From: Phycomyces nitens
Lineage: Eukaryota > Mucoromycota > Mucoromycetes > Mucorales > Phycomycetaceae
NCBI GenBank assembly: GCA_022702545.1
Contig: JAHRBC010000006.1
Coordinates: forward strand, 3,189,501-3,253,500
DNA: 64,000 nt
Direction of reading: 5' to 3'
The number at the start of each line of letters is the position of its first letter. Within the stretch, counting starts at the first letter, position 1. The position numbers and the translations under genes are program-made. The notes under the pieces were generated by a model. It did not search any database. It was not told the origin of the DNA and was given only the letters and a program-made list of their open reading frames with translations. Of this stretch, positions 1 to 11,531 are shown one piece after another.

Positions 1-995
1 AGCAATGAAATGATGATATAGATTTACAAGAATATGCTGATAATTTCAACATCATAACACTTGCAACAATGAACAAACCTTACTCAACAAACAAATACAA
101 AATAAAAGTAAAAAAAAAGTAACAGATCTTGATCATGAAATGGAGCAACTTTCAAAAGATGTTTAAAAGGAAGGAGTAGCAAAGGAACAATACAATAATT
201 AATTGGATAAATAAAAATCTATCTTTTATTACTTCTTCAGAAAATTAAGCTATGGAAAATTGCTCCTTTGCTAAAAGGACCATGGATCATGTTCAGACTG
301 GTCAGCTGTTGGCAAGAAAGCTTAAAGAGGACCATGATTGGAATATCTCGGGAAAAAAAAAGTGAGCAAGGTCAATCTGCCCAAATCACAGTTGAAGGAG
401 GAATACAAAGGCCACATCATAGACATGTTAATTATCTCCAAAGCAACAAGGCAAGATGAAGTTGACAGCTTTGGAAAAGTATTCAAAGGCTTCAGTCTCA
501 AAAAAGAAAGACTGTTGTAAGCAATTTTATATTTTACAAATGTAAGTTGACAGTGAAAAGAGCTACTTTACACCCTGTAAAAATAAATCGTCCTGAAAAC
601 ATTAAAGATCGCTTTTTATGAATATCAATATAACTAAAGACCGACATGGGCTTGTAGAATCGTGTGTTTGTATATGAGGCTGGACTCAACATCAGCGTGA
701 TACCTCACAGCGCTCGTTCTCTTAGTGATATACCAAAAATAGTGGTGGTTCTAATTACTCACTATATAGCACATATACGACCCCAATTCTCATACGTATT
801 GTGGCTCTGAAGCCCAGGATACAGAAAATATAAAATTGTAATTCTGACAGTTTTTGTAAATCAAATATTTGAGCAATTATTAGACAGTTTCATTGGTTGT
901 AAAGGGCAGTGTAAGAATATAGAATACTATCAGCTCACTGATTTCTCTCCGCAATCAAATCATTCATAAAAAAAATATACAGGACAATGGAAAAA
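1..995. other. AT-rich stretch without a recognisable gene
   Basis: Only short overlapping open frames occur here (for example 268-520), with lysine-rich translations, A-runs and no motif I recognise. It borders decayed retroelement sequence and may be older transposon debris, but nothing in it shows that directly. Confidence 0.5.
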
Positions 996-3037
996 TGAGA
1001 ACATCAAATGGACGACAAAATCCGTCTGATTCTACACAGAGTACAATCAACAGCCTACGAATTCCACCTCAGAACAGCCTTAATGACTATCTTGCCCACC
1101 CACCTACAGTCTCGCCCACTGGGATTTCGCTGTTGTCATTGTCACAATCTGACAAACCCGTTCCAATTTTCGGCAACTAGACCCGTATAGCTCATAAATC
1201 CAGTAACAATTTTCGATGATGTCTATGCGAAAGCAAAACTAGCTCAGCAAAAGTCAAAACAAATGTGGATTTCTTCGAATGAAGACAATGCTGTTGTTTT
1301 TGACATCACATATAATGGCTTAGACGCCGGCCAGTTCTTTCAGACCCTCAAGTCCCAGTACCCTAGTGTAGTAGTGGTTTTGGGACAAGACCGTATGGAT
1401 AGAAATATAACACTTGTTCCCTTTGTCAATATCGAAGATGTGCCCAGGGCATGCTCATATGGCGTTGTCGTTGGACACCGAACTCTCTTAGTCACCCCTA
1501 CATTTGGCGGGAATATCAATATCCTTCATGTACATCTCGATAAGTTACCTCTCTGCAGGGCAGATAAATTAGAGCCTCATGTTCAAAAAGTAATGGGCCT
1601 TTTTGGTCGGGGGTTCATATTGGGTTGTATATGGATCCCCAGTTTCAATTGTTTGGAGACAAAGGTTTTAGCGTGCAAGACGCTGCTTCAAGGGAAGAAG
1701 TTGGCCATATTACCTTACCACATAAGGCTGACTTTTGTGGGGAACGAGAGATTTATTCCAAGTGACATGTAATTATTGTTATGAAGAGGGTCATAAGAAA
1801 GCAAACTGTGAAGAGAGAACAAAGAGCTCTAGCATGTGCTATAGCTATAGAAAGCCAGGTCACATTCGAGCACAATTCCCTGAAGTAATTGAGAAGGAGC
1901 TTAAGAATCAACACCAATAAGATCCCCTCTTTACCTCACAAGACAATGGAGTCAGCCACGGTCAGCTCACTGAAGACTTGGCCCACCTAGCCGGAGAGAA
2001 TGCGGCAATACGATGAGCACTAACGCAAAGTGAAAAAGCACTTGAGGATAAGGTTGTATTTATTGCAGAAAAACAATGTTATCTCGAAGGCACAACTGAA
2101 AGTAGCGCAATTGAGGCTGGCTCGCTTACAGAAACGAAAGGAGGAATTTATGATGATAAATATATCATCATGTCAAATGGAACTATGACCAGCATACCCA
2201 AGACGACCAGGGAAAAATTCCGGTTAAAAAGATGAGGTTGATCCCACTCTCATAATTAGTGGTAAAGGAAGCCGAAACAACAAACTCACCCAAGGACTCT
2301 TGTCAGATCCTTCAGCTGCTCACAAGAACATTGTTGCTGGTGGTTTAGGGCAGTAAATATCTCCATCATATCAGAATTTTTTCGCCTAATTGCAGAAGTT
2401 TAAAAAGGATGTTAACCACATCTGGTTGACACTTTTCCCGCCACATAAGACACTAAAAATATGACATCCTTGCTATCCAAGAATTTCACACTGACACCGA
2501 AAATATACAATTATCTATCTCAACACTCCTTCAAGCCCGTTTAATACATGGCTTCATCACCGTGGTCTAGTTTTCTTTAATCCCAAATACCTTATACAGC
2601 CAAATCTCAACTCCTTTGACTTCACACACCTTACAGACGGGCGCCTAATTACGGCCACAGTTCATCATAGCAATAATCTATGTGACACGATCAACTTCTT
2701 TGTCATTTATATACCTGCCCACCCTGAGCAGCACCCTATATTCTACTCTCTTCTTGACCATCATCTTTACCTTGGTTTTTACTCCATTACCAATAAGTGC
2801 TCTACTCGGAAATCTCAACTACAGCATAAGACTTGCTTCCTCCCCACACTCCCAACAGCGTAGACTCAATAGCTGTCCCATCATTGGTTTGATACAATCA
2901 CTCCTATGAACTTTACGTATTTTCCAATATTTACTACTGGACCAACCCTCGACTTTTTTTTGTCACAAATAATCTACACGGAGTTGTACACTTATGGGAT
3001 TGAATATGGGACTAGATCTTGGACAGACTGCCTCAGT
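996..3037 (+). pseudogene. Decayed LINE remnant (ORF1 and start of ORF2 endonuclease)
   Basis: A broken non-LTR retrotransposon. Frames at 995-1190, 1263-1772 and 1735-1920 together resemble an ORF1 protein. The last carries a CCHC zinc knuckle (C-X2-C-X4-H-X4-C around 1765-1810) and a second, damaged knuckle in which two cysteines are lost. From about 2380 to 3000 fragments of an apurinic-like endonuclease appear, including an ILAIQEFH segment, a VIYIPAHP segment and a GPTLDFFF segment close to the usual TLDYIFVS motif. Stops and frameshifts interrupt every piece. The endonuclease fragment does not align simply with the intact LINE at 6.3-11.5 kb, so it probably belongs to a related but distinct family. 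No 3' half is present: homology stops where the repeat at 3042 begins. Confidence 0.7.
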
Positions 3038-3041
3038 ATTG

Positions 3042-3556
3042 AGACGGGCAGTGTTGGTTTGTGTAAAGAAGTAATCCAGACAGTTAATAGAGAAAGAGAA
3101 TATATATATATATAAAAATCCCCTCTAACAACTCCTTGGCTCAAATATTGGCAATTGACAGCTTGTTCTTTTGAGAAAAAAATATAGAAGTGATGTGTAA
3201 GGATGGATCTTTATTACTTTCATCTTTCGATATTTATATAGAGATTTTGATAATAAATAAAATGATATAAATAGTAAGATATTACCAAGATATTGCTAAT
3301 ATGTTGGGATAGATTATGCTTCTTTGGATAATTGATAATGGATAAGAGGGGAAAAATAGAAATAATAAATGTTGTTGAGGTTTATAGTTACAATCCTTAT
3401 GATTTTCAATTAATGTCTGCACCAGTCGTAAAAATCATACTCCTTACCAAGGTCATGACTACAGCAACTGGTTTACATAATTAATTAAAAGGATTTTGAA
3501 CGATGTTTCTATATTTGAGCCAGCCGGAAATGTGAATATTCACACAATGTGTTAAC
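3042..3556 (+). repeat. Unclassified interspersed repeat, copy 1
   Basis: This roughly 515-bp stretch is matched in inverted orientation by the repeat at 5804-6279 plus 11548-11563. Shared blocks include the start (agacgggcagtgttgg versus ggacgggctgtgttgg), a central block (ctaacaactccttggctc versus ctaacaactccttagccc) and the end (cagccggaaat in both). It lies between two unrelated LINE fragments. It has no poly(A) tail, no clear terminal inverted repeats and no coding capacity, so it could be a solo LTR, a MITE or a SINE. The exact right end is uncertain by a few bases. Confidence 0.7.
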
Positions 3557-5803
3557 ATCTATTCCTCAACTACGTCCATTTTCCAATCAGCTCCTCCATC
3601 TTGTTTCCTAGTCCTTGGAGACTTCAGTTATACTTACAGCTCTACTTCTTCCAATCCTTGTCGTGTGCCTCTTCAGTAACTACATTGATTTTTGGGATAC
3701 TTTGGTTAATTGTGTCACTGATAAATACCAATCCCCTTTACCAATTTTTTTTTTGCGGTATGCAGATGCGTAGTATCGACTATATATTTGTCTTTGCAGA
3801 TCCAGCCAGCCTCAAATACGAATCCTCCGTAGACTATATCAATCCTACATGGTCTGACCATTTTCTTGTAACGACTACTCTATAATTCGGTGCAGCTCGC
3901 ACTGGAAAAGACTTGTAGCATGCTAAACCTCGCTTAGCATTATCTTAATACTTCCAAAAACAACTATCCATGTAATTACACGATATATTGTCGAGTTGTA
4001 CTCAATTACCCTCCCCTCAATATAGATGAGAAAAAGGTCAAAGTCATTATTCAATGGGTTACTAATAATTTTTCTCGGGAATCTACCACCTGGCGAGCTA
4101 AATACGAAAAGGCACTAAAAACCAAACAGAATCGCCTTATGCGCAAATATAAGATCGTCAATATCCAAGACACAAAACTAGCTGTTGTTGAACAGCAGTT
4201 TTCCGCCATACAGCAAAAAAAAATGTTAAAATCCTTGCGTTTTGATACCAGAAAAAATAGAGAGAAAATGGCGAACGTTCTGCTGGATACCTTAGACGAT
4301 AAATGGCTACCAAGACAGTTCGAAAATATATCCTCTTTCTACACCACCCAGTTTCCAATATTACTTGCAGTACGCCTGAAACCATGGCAGAAGCTGCCAC
4401 AGACTCCTATGGGGAGCTCTATACTGTTGACCCTATTGATAGCTTAGCCATTAATGACTTGCTCCACAGCATTCCGGACCATGCTGCTTTTAATGAATAT
4501 ACCATGTCATCCGTGACAATCCCATTCAGATTTGGTGCAATTTGCACTGCAACTAATAGATCTCCCCGTCAAAGCAACCCTGGTCCTGACAGTCTTCCGT
4601 ATGAGATTCTGTCATTAGTATTATCCGAGGATGGCTTCTCTGACTTGGTCACAACTTTCTACAGCGATACACTTTTACATGAGATATTTCCTTCATCTTG
4701 GAGCTCTACTTGCTTGTCCCTACTACCTAAAAAAGGGGGCCTTTCCACTCTAAAAAAACTGGCGACCTATTGGACTAATCAATACTGATGCCAAAGTGTT
4801 AACTAGTTTACTCAATTCCCGAATTACACCCACATCCAAATCTCTGGTTAACAAATATCAAACTGGCTTTGTAAAAAGGAGGTTTATTACAGATAATGGG
4901 CTCTTGATACGCCTAGTCATAGAATACGCACACAAATCCTCTGTTGCTTCTATTGGTTTGCCATTTGACCAAGAAAAGGCATATGATAGAGTACATCCTG
5001 AATACCGGAAGCGAATCTTGAAACACTTTCGATTCACTGATATCATCATTCACTATATTTCAAAACTCTTCATCTCTACTCACATCTCAATCAATGTCAA
5101 TGGATTTATATCACCTTCTATAGATTAACAACGGGTACTTTGCCAAGAAGATCCATTATCACCAGTACTGTTTAATTTTGCCTTTGAACATTTGCTTCGC
5201 CGATTGATCCATGACACTTCCTTTAATGGATTCAATATTTCCACAGGCAATCATAACACGCCTACACCACCACCTGTCAAACTCTTAGCTTATGCTGATG
5301 ATGTCTTGGTTTTTCTTCATAACTCGACCGACCTTGATATCCTATATCAGCGCTTGGACACAAACTCTCGGGTCTCAAATGCACAAATAAACCTACACAA
5401 GACACAAGCGCTTTTGTTGTCTGGCCCCCCACTAACAGAATGGCAGAATCTTCTTCAGACCAAGTCCATTATAGCATGGCATAATCGCACCTCGCCATCT
5501 GCCCTGATATATCTGGGGTTTTCCTTGATTTCCTCCTTAGCTCAACGGGATCATAACTGTCAGTCACTTCTGCAATCGGTTAAATGAGCATGACATATCC
5601 GCTCGCAACGTTCACTCTCTCTACTTGGTCGTGCAACAGCTCTTAACTCATTGATTCTGTTATGCATATGGAATGTTCTTCGGGTTACAACTGTCCCTCA
5701 GCAGTTCTTTGTCAAACTAAGGTCAATTATGGGTCAGTTCCTTCGCCAAAAAAATGTTCCCTATGGCTAGTCTGGCCTCTTTGTGTTTTTCCCGATTACA
5801 AAG
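3557..5803 (+). pseudogene. Decayed LINE ORF2, part 1 (endonuclease end to reverse transcriptase)
   Basis: Translations across shifting frames align in order with the intact ORF2 at 6409-10191. The endonuclease piece has LVLGDFSYTY, RSIDYIF and WSDHF. A basic linker (4080-4290) and the reverse transcriptase core follow, with SNPGPDSLPYEIL, DQEKAYDRVHPEY and LLAYADDVLVFL (YADD at about 5290-5300). Homology runs to a CFSRLQ segment ending near 5800, where repeat copy 2 interrupts it; the continuation is at 11564. Numerous stops and frameshifts show an old, dead copy. The 5' part of the element is missing. Confidence 0.85.
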
Positions 5804-6279
5804 ATGACACGTTGCGTGTATCTCCATATTTCCGGCTGACCCAAACATATCATATCTTCCCAAATCTTCCTGTACTGCTTATATAAACAAATCGGTTAAG
5901 TAATGACCTTGGAAAAACATGATTGCTACGTTTGGCGCAGCAATCAATTGAAAATCAAGGATTATAACAAAGAATCCCAACAACATTCATCTATTCATAT
6001 CTATCTTTCTTATTTATTATTAACTATCCAAATAAGCATGATCTATCCCAACATTTTAACAATGGCTTAGTAATATCATACTAATTATATTATCTCATTT
6101 ATTATCGAAACGATGAAAGCAATAAAAAAATAAGCCTTACCATTCACTTCTTTTCTTTTATATATCTTTCTCAAGAGAACAAGCTGCCGATTGCCAATAT
6201 TCGGGCTAAGGAGTTGTTAGATGAGATCGATATTTATTCTCTTTTTCTTTTAACCGTTTGGACCACTTCTTTACATAAA
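5804..6279 (-). repeat. Unclassified interspersed repeat, copy 2 (larger part)
   Basis: Read on the minus strand this is the same repeat as 3042-3556. It interrupts the decayed ORF2 between its CFSRLQ segment (5790s) and the GGLGILDPQ segment (11566 on). The flanks CAAAG (5799-5803) and CAAGG (11564-11568) could be a 5-bp target duplication with one change. The repeat itself was later split by the intact LINE, so its first 16 bp lie at 11548-11563. Confidence 0.7.
6265..6279 (+). repeat. Target-site duplication of the intact LINE, 3' side copy
   Basis: The 15-mer acttctttacataaa stands directly beside the poly(A) tail of the minus-strand LINE and recurs exactly at 11533-11547 on its other side. 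Confidence 0.93.
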
Positions 6280-6408
6280 TTTTTTTTTTTTTTGTAGAGG
6301 GGAACTAGTCCCAGATTTTATTGTGTGTTACGAAAGGAACACAATTATTTTTGTATTTTTGTAGGGATATGTTGTTGTAAAAAAAAGAAAAAAAATTCAG
6401 AGGGATCT

Positions 6409-9400
6409 CTATGTTAAGTCTATGTCGAAAGCAAATTGTGCAGTGAGAGAGTCTATGTTGGCAATAATGATATGGGTACGAAAAGGTGTAGCATCAAAGA
6501 CATAGCTCCAGTGAGAGCGCCATATAGCCAGTAGGGTGCTGCTAATAATGTGGCAAGAGTGCAAGTGAGAATAATTACTGGATAGTATTGGAAAGAGGAA
6601 GCCAAAGAGTGCGCTGTGTAGTTCTGACGTCTGTGGCTCATGGCCAAAATATTGGATCCAAATAGACCGCCATATAGGCCATTTGAGAGGGCACTGGTAG
6701 AGAAAGTGAAAAAGAGTGTCGTCTTCATTTGTGCATATGGGACATTCAGGTGTTACAAAGATAGTAGGTGCACGATTGTGAAGAGTCACTCTGCAGGAGA
6801 GAGTGTTTAGGATAGCTCGATACCAAATACTCCGGGTGGTATGGTGGATTGGGAGAGACCAGAAATATTTCCATTGTCGCGGTGTTAGAGGATACAATGT
6901 ATGTGGGGATTTTCCAGGGTCGCGGCAAATATCTCGGAATTGGCGTGTGTTGATCGCAGCAAAACGAGAGCAACCAGTCTGAAGAGCGCTAACAAGTGGA
7001 GACCCATCCACAATGAGAGGATTGGCAGGAAGTTGCAAAGCAGGGTGGTCGTTGGGTGGTAAAGTGGCCCGCCAAAAGAAAGGTGTGAGTTCGGCCCTCA
7101 AAGTGGACAAGTCTCGGAATAGCTTGGAGACAAGATATGGTGATACAGGCCTTTCAGTTGAGGTACGTTGACGTATAGCCCGCAGGTCTTCATCATACAC
7201 AAATGCGTCGGAGGCAAGGAGTCTTTTCCAGCCAGTAGTATTACGGTCCGAAGGGTCTGAGTATACTACCACGTCGAGTATAGGCAAGGAAAGACAAGTG
7301 GGATAACTAATGGTAATGAACGAGAAGTCGCGAGGGATAGCGTCAATGGCTGACAGAATAGAGTGGAGGGCATTTTGGGCTGACCGCAAAGGGGAGCTTC
7401 GTAATCGCGGAAATAGGAGAGGGAGGCGAGTATCACCGTATTGATTATGAGGATCCAGAAAGTGTATGAGCCATGGTGTAACAAAGGACTTTGGTACTGT
7501 AGGGTCCATTAAGGGCTGTAACCATTTTATTGAGAGAGCTTTTTGTTGGATCTGGGGATCCAGAACTCCTAGCCCACCTTTAAAGCGAGGGAAACAAAGA
7601 GCTGCCAGACTAGCCAATGGGAACATCTTCTGTCGAAGAAACTTCCCCATACTCGAGCGAAGTTTGTCGAAAAACTTTTGAGGAACAGTGACAACCCGGA
7701 GAACATGCCAAATACGGGAGAGAATCAAGGTGTTGAGAACAGTGGCCCGACCGAGCACCGAAAGAGAACGCTGGGAGTGGATGTGGCAGGCTGACTCAAT
7801 GGTTTGTAGAATCTTTGTGCAAAAGAGATCCCTTTGGGCCAGAGAAGATATCAATGGAAATCCTAGGTAAGTCAAAGCAGTTGGGGAAGAATGGTCGTGC
7901 CATGAAGTTATAGACTGTGCTTGTAGATATGTCTGCCATTCGGGTAGAGGTGCCCCGGACAATGAAAAGGCTTCGGTCTTGTGTAGATTGATCCTTGCAT
8001 TGGACGCGCGAGAATATGTGTCCAGATGGTGGTACAGAATGTTAAGATCGGCAGGTGTCTGGAGAAAGACCAAGACATCATCTGCATAAGCTAAGCACTT
8101 AACAGGCGGGGGCATGATGGGGTTGTTATCCACTGGTCCAGGACTGAATCCAATGAGAGCTTGATCGCCAATTAATCCGCGGAGCAATGGTTCAAACGCA
8201 AGATTAAATAGTACTGGTGACAGTGGATCACCTTGACGGAGCCCTCGTTGTTGAACAATAGGTGGTGCTAGAAATCCATTGACATTGATGGAGATACGAG
8301 TAGAAAAGAAAAGTTGGGAAATGCAGTGGACTACTGAGTCAGGAAACCTGAAGTGCTGTAAGACTCGTTTTAGGTATGCTGGGTGCACGCGGTCATACGC
8401 TTTTTCTTGGTCAAGCATCAGCCCAATCGCACTACTGGAAGAGAGCCTGGCGTGTTCCATAACCATGCGAGCCATGATTCCATTGTCTGCGATAAAACGG
8501 CCTTGGACGAATCCAGTCTGATAGCAAGTAACCAGGGAGCGGGAGGCGTCGGCTATTCGGGAATTCATCAGGCGAGTGAAGACCTTTGCATCGGTATTGA
8601 TCAATGCAATTGGGCGCCAATTTTTCAGGCTAGAAAGGTCCCCCTTTTTTGGCAGCAGAGATAGACAGGTGGAGCTCCAAGATGGAGGAAAGACACCATA
8701 GAGTAGTGCATCGTTGTATATGGTGTGAATCAGGTCTGCGTACCCATCTTCCGAGAATATCAAAGATAATATTTCGTAAGGCAGGCCGTCTGGTCCAGGG
8801 CTGCTCTGATTGGGTGCTCGGTTGGCTGCAGTTCGAATGTCATCAACTAAGAAGGGGGCCTCCATAGACAATTTAGTAGAATCGCTTAGAAACAGATTGT
8901 CGGGGAGGTGTTGGATCAAATCATCAATTGCAAGACTATCCACTGGATCTACTGTATACAATTGTTCGTAAAAGCTAGTAGCAGCCGCCATCATGGTCTC
9001 CGGGGTAGTACACATGGTATTTGATATAGGGTGTCTTAAAAACGGGATATCCTTGCGAGCTTTCTTTGCCGCAACGGTGCGCTTAAGATAGCCTGCTGAT
9101 CGTTCTCCATTTTCTCTCCAGTGCTTTTGGGCCCGTAGAGCAAGCAATTCAACGTTTTCTTGTTGAATAGCAGATAACTCACGTTCTATGGCAGTAAGCT
9201 CGTTGTCCCAGATATTATCAACCTTGTACTGTCGCATGAGACGGTTTCGTTTGCTTTGCAATGCCTTTTCTCGTTTTACCCTCCAAGATGTTGCACCCCG
9301 GGTGTGCCGTTTGGCAATATTCCGAACGGTAGCTTTAATCTTCTCCCATTGATCTTGAGGTAGAGGCAAATGTGGTAGGCTAGGCAGGAGATGTTGTAAG

Positions 9401-10191
9401 CTCTGAGACAATTGGTCTCGAAAATATGGTGATAAAGCTAAACGGGGATTGGCCCTCCATAGCCCTTTTCCTGTACGTGATGCACCGAGTGACAGAGTAG
9501 TAGAGAGAAGAAAGTGATCAGACCAAGCAGGATTGATATAGTCTATAGAAGATTCGTGCTTGAGAAGTGCTAGTTCGGGAGAGGCGAAGATATAGTCAAT
9601 GCTGCTCATATGCACACCACGGGAGAATGTTGGCATAGGATTCTTGCCTTCATCGGTAATGCAATCAATCAGCGTGTTGGAGATGTAGTTGAGCCATGCT
9701 ATTGGGGCTCGGCGAGGGTTGGATGAAGCACGGTTGTATGTGTAGTTGAAATCCCCTAAAACTAGGAGGCGGGACGGTGGGAGGGGTTGTGAGAATGGAG
9801 AGATGTGAAGAAGAGATGTGAAGAAGATCTTGCGGTCTGATACTACGGCTGGGGCATATATCACCACAATCTGAATGAGGTCGAAATGGTTGTTAGAGTG
9901 ATGTATAGTGGCAAATATACTTCTACCACAGAGGCTGGAGTAAGTGTCAGAGAAAGAAATGGTTGGTGAGAGGGAGATAAGACCACAATGTTGTGTCCAC
10001 TGGCTCTCATGTGCTTGGAATTGGGTGTGAAAGAGTTCTTGGGTTTTTTGGTCTTTGGCGTGTGATTCTTGGATTGCGAGGATTTGGATATTTTGTGAAC
10101 GGAGGTGTCTGATAAAGTGGTTGCGATGTTGAGGGTCAGAGGTCTTGGTAAGCCCCCGACAGTTGATTGTTGCGATTTTTATTGTATTCAT
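6409..10191 (-). CDS. LINE ORF2: endonuclease-reverse transcriptase
   Basis: A 1260-residue protein that nicks target DNA and reverse transcribes the element RNA. Residues 1-235 form an AP-type endonuclease, with ATINCRGL near the start, LGDFNYTYN around 150, SSIDYIF around 198 and WSDHF around 224. The reverse transcriptase follows, with SSPGPDGLPYEIL, GRFIADNG around 570, DQEKAYDRVHP around 600, GLRQGDPLSP around 652 and the catalytic YADD around 702. A C-terminal zinc-finger-like CPIC...H...C motif lies near 1157-1175. I see no RNase H domain. The ATG overlaps the ORF1 stop (ATGA), suggesting translational reinitiation. There is no internal stop, so this copy could be active. Confidence 0.95.
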   Translation of the reverse strand: MNTIKIATINCRGLTKTSDPQHRNHFIRHLRSQNIQILAIQESHAKDQKTQELFHTQFQAHESQWTQHCGLISLSPTISFSDTYSSLCGRSIFATIHHSNNHFDLIQIVVIYAPAVVSDRKIFFTSLLHISPFSQPLPPSRLLVLGDFNYTYNRASSNPRRAPIAWLNYISNTLIDCITDEGKNPMPTFSRGVHMSSIDYIFASPELALLKHESSIDYINPAWSDHFLLSTTLSLGASRTGKGLWRANPRLALSPYFRDQLSQSLQHLLPSLPHLPLPQDQWEKIKATVRNIAKRHTRGATSWRVKREKALQSKRNRLMRQYKVDNIWDNELTAIERELSAIQQENVELLALRAQKHWRENGERSAGYLKRTVAAKKARKDIPFLRHPISNTMCTTPETMMAAATSFYEQLYTVDPVDSLAIDDLIQHLPDNLFLSDSTKLSMEAPFLVDDIRTAANRAPNQSSPGPDGLPYEILSLIFSEDGYADLIHTIYNDALLYGVFPPSWSSTCLSLLPKKGDLSSLKNWRPIALINTDAKVFTRLMNSRIADASRSLVTCYQTGFVQGRFIADNGIMARMVMEHARLSSSSAIGLMLDQEKAYDRVHPAYLKRVLQHFRFPDSVVHCISQLFFSTRISINVNGFLAPPIVQQRGLRQGDPLSPVLFNLAFEPLLRGLIGDQALIGFSPGPVDNNPIMPPPVKCLAYADDVLVFLQTPADLNILYHHLDTYSRASNARINLHKTEAFSLSGAPLPEWQTYLQAQSITSWHDHSSPTALTYLGFPLISSLAQRDLFCTKILQTIESACHIHSQRSLSVLGRATVLNTLILSRIWHVLRVVTVPQKFFDKLRSSMGKFLRQKMFPLASLAALCFPRFKGGLGVLDPQIQQKALSIKWLQPLMDPTVPKSFVTPWLIHFLDPHNQYGDTRLPLLFPRLRSSPLRSAQNALHSILSAIDAIPRDFSFITISYPTCLSLPILDVVVYSDPSDRNTTGWKRLLASDAFVYDEDLRAIRQRTSTERPVSPYLVSKLFRDLSTLRAELTPFFWRATLPPNDHPALQLPANPLIVDGSPLVSALQTGCSRFAAINTRQFRDICRDPGKSPHTLYPLTPRQWKYFWSLPIHHTTRSIWYRAILNTLSCRVTLHNRAPTIFVTPECPICTNEDDTLFHFLYQCPLKWPIWRSIWIQYFGHEPQTSELHSALFGFLFPILSSNYSHLHSCHIISSTLLAIWRSHWSYVFDATPFRTHIIIANIDSLTAQFAFDIDLT

Positions 10192-11531
10192 AATTTAGTT
10201 GGAGGGTTGCGGTTGCGCTTTGCGCCATCAGGTAGTATATTCTTCTTGGCTTCCTCCCTCAAACGGGTTTTCTTGGTTGGCGCCTTTGTCTTCTTGTTGT
10301 CCTGTGTATCATCGGCCTCACTCATCTCCACATCACCAATCTCAACCTCCTCACCAGTATCTGGTGAAAATATGTTTTGGCTTTCTGAGGACAGGTGTTG
10401 CAAAGCTGCCATTTCTCGTTCTTCTTCGATGATGCTTGCCACAAAGGCCTCTGCAACATCCTTCTCTTCAGCAGCAGCCGTCATGGCTTCTGCCTGTCTC
10501 TGGGTTTCAAGTGCTTCTCGGGCAACCTGTTGAGCCAGTTGAATACGGGTCGGGATGAGGATGTGACGGGTGTCAGTTTCATTTAGGCGGCCGTCCTCTT
10601 TCCGGATTTTCTGGTGCCGGTGGGTAGGTGGGTCGCGGGTACAGTGGATCTGAATGTGGCCAACAACACCACAATTGTGACATGTACGTGTCTCTCTGCG
10701 TCTCTCAGGACAGTTATCCACGGAATGTCCCATTTGTTTGCAGAATACGCAATGGTCGCCCATCTTTGCCCAGGTACCATATACCTGGGTGTTCTCGGAG
10801 TACTTAATTTGGTAAGTGAGCGGGGCCCAAACCTTATGAGAAACAATAGGGCGTTCCAAATAGACATATCCATTCCCCTTGAACCATTGGCACTCGCCTT
10901 CCTCGTAGATCACTGTTTCACGGACATTTCCGTACGGACTCAGACAGTCCCTGAGTTGAATTGCAATATCTTCATAGTCATCTGCTGGAAGACCCGACAA
11001 ATTTACTCTGAAGAGTTTCAGGTCAGCTGAAATCGCTGGGGTGGCCAGAAACTTTTGGTCTCCTACTTCGATAGCATATCGACATGCCTGCTCACAATAT
11101 TCGTTACTAGAGAGACACAGTTCAATAGCAGTATGTGTCTTCTCAGTCTTGGTTTTGAGCTGTCGCCCAATGCCACGGGGGTACGCCTTGCGCAAAGGCC
11201 AAAGAAAATCATCCAGATCAGTGACAGTCAAAGGGATATGGTAAAACACCGAGTGACTGGAAGTTCCTCGTCTGTATACTCTGGGTGTGGCATTCACATC
11301 CTTGTCTCCAATTAGCACTGCAGTGCGAGTTGGCTTGGGCTTGCTGTTAGCCGATTGAGCGGCACGTGCATATGTAGGTAGGCTACGTGGGGTAGGTAAG
11401 GTGAGTCCAGGTGGTGGTGGAGAGGCTGCCAGTGGAGAAGTGGGTGAGGTAGCCGTTGGTGGAGGTGGGATAGTGTTCCTGGATGAATCTGTCAAAATTG
11501 ACAGATTCGGTTGTTTAGGTGAAAGAGCCAT
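10188..11531 (-). CDS. LINE ORF1: CCHC zinc-knuckle RNA-binding protein
   Basis: A 447-residue nucleic-acid-binding partner of ORF2. The N-terminus is rich in Pro, Ser and Thr (about residues 15-60). A central globular region resembles gag/RRM-like ORF1 domains. Two CCHC knuckles follow, CVFCKQMGHSVDNC (about 259-272) and CHNCGVVGHIQIHC (about 280-293), and then an acidic/basic tail. The reading frame stays open 34 codons upstream, but those codons are antisense to the target-site duplication, the older repeat and the older ORF2. The ATG at 11531, the first codon inside the element, is therefore the real start. The stop overlaps the ORF2 start by four bases. Confidence 0.9.
   Translation of the reverse strand: MALSPKQPNLSILTDSSRNTIPPPPTATSPTSPLAASPPPPGLTLPTPRSLPTYARAAQSANSKPKPTRTAVLIGDKDVNATPRVYRRGTSSHSVFYHIPLTVTDLDDFLWPLRKAYPRGIGRQLKTKTEKTHTAIELCLSSNEYCEQACRYAIEVGDQKFLATPAISADLKLFRVNLSGLPADDYEDIAIQLRDCLSPYGNVRETVIYEEGECQWFKGNGYVYLERPIVSHKVWAPLTYQIKYSENTQVYGTWAKMGDHCVFCKQMGHSVDNCPERRRETRTCHNCGVVGHIQIHCTRDPPTHRHQKIRKEDGRLNETDTRHILIPTRIQLAQQVAREALETQRQAEAMTAAAEEKDVAEAFVASIIEEEREMAALQHLSSESQNIFSPDTGEEVEIGDVEMSEADDTQDNKKTKAPTKKTRLREEAKKNILPDGAKRNRNPPTKL

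Noticed and set aside
7466..11315. Many plus-strand open frames within 6.4-11.6 kb
   Set aside because: They are antisense shadows of the two LINE ORFs and show no independent motif.
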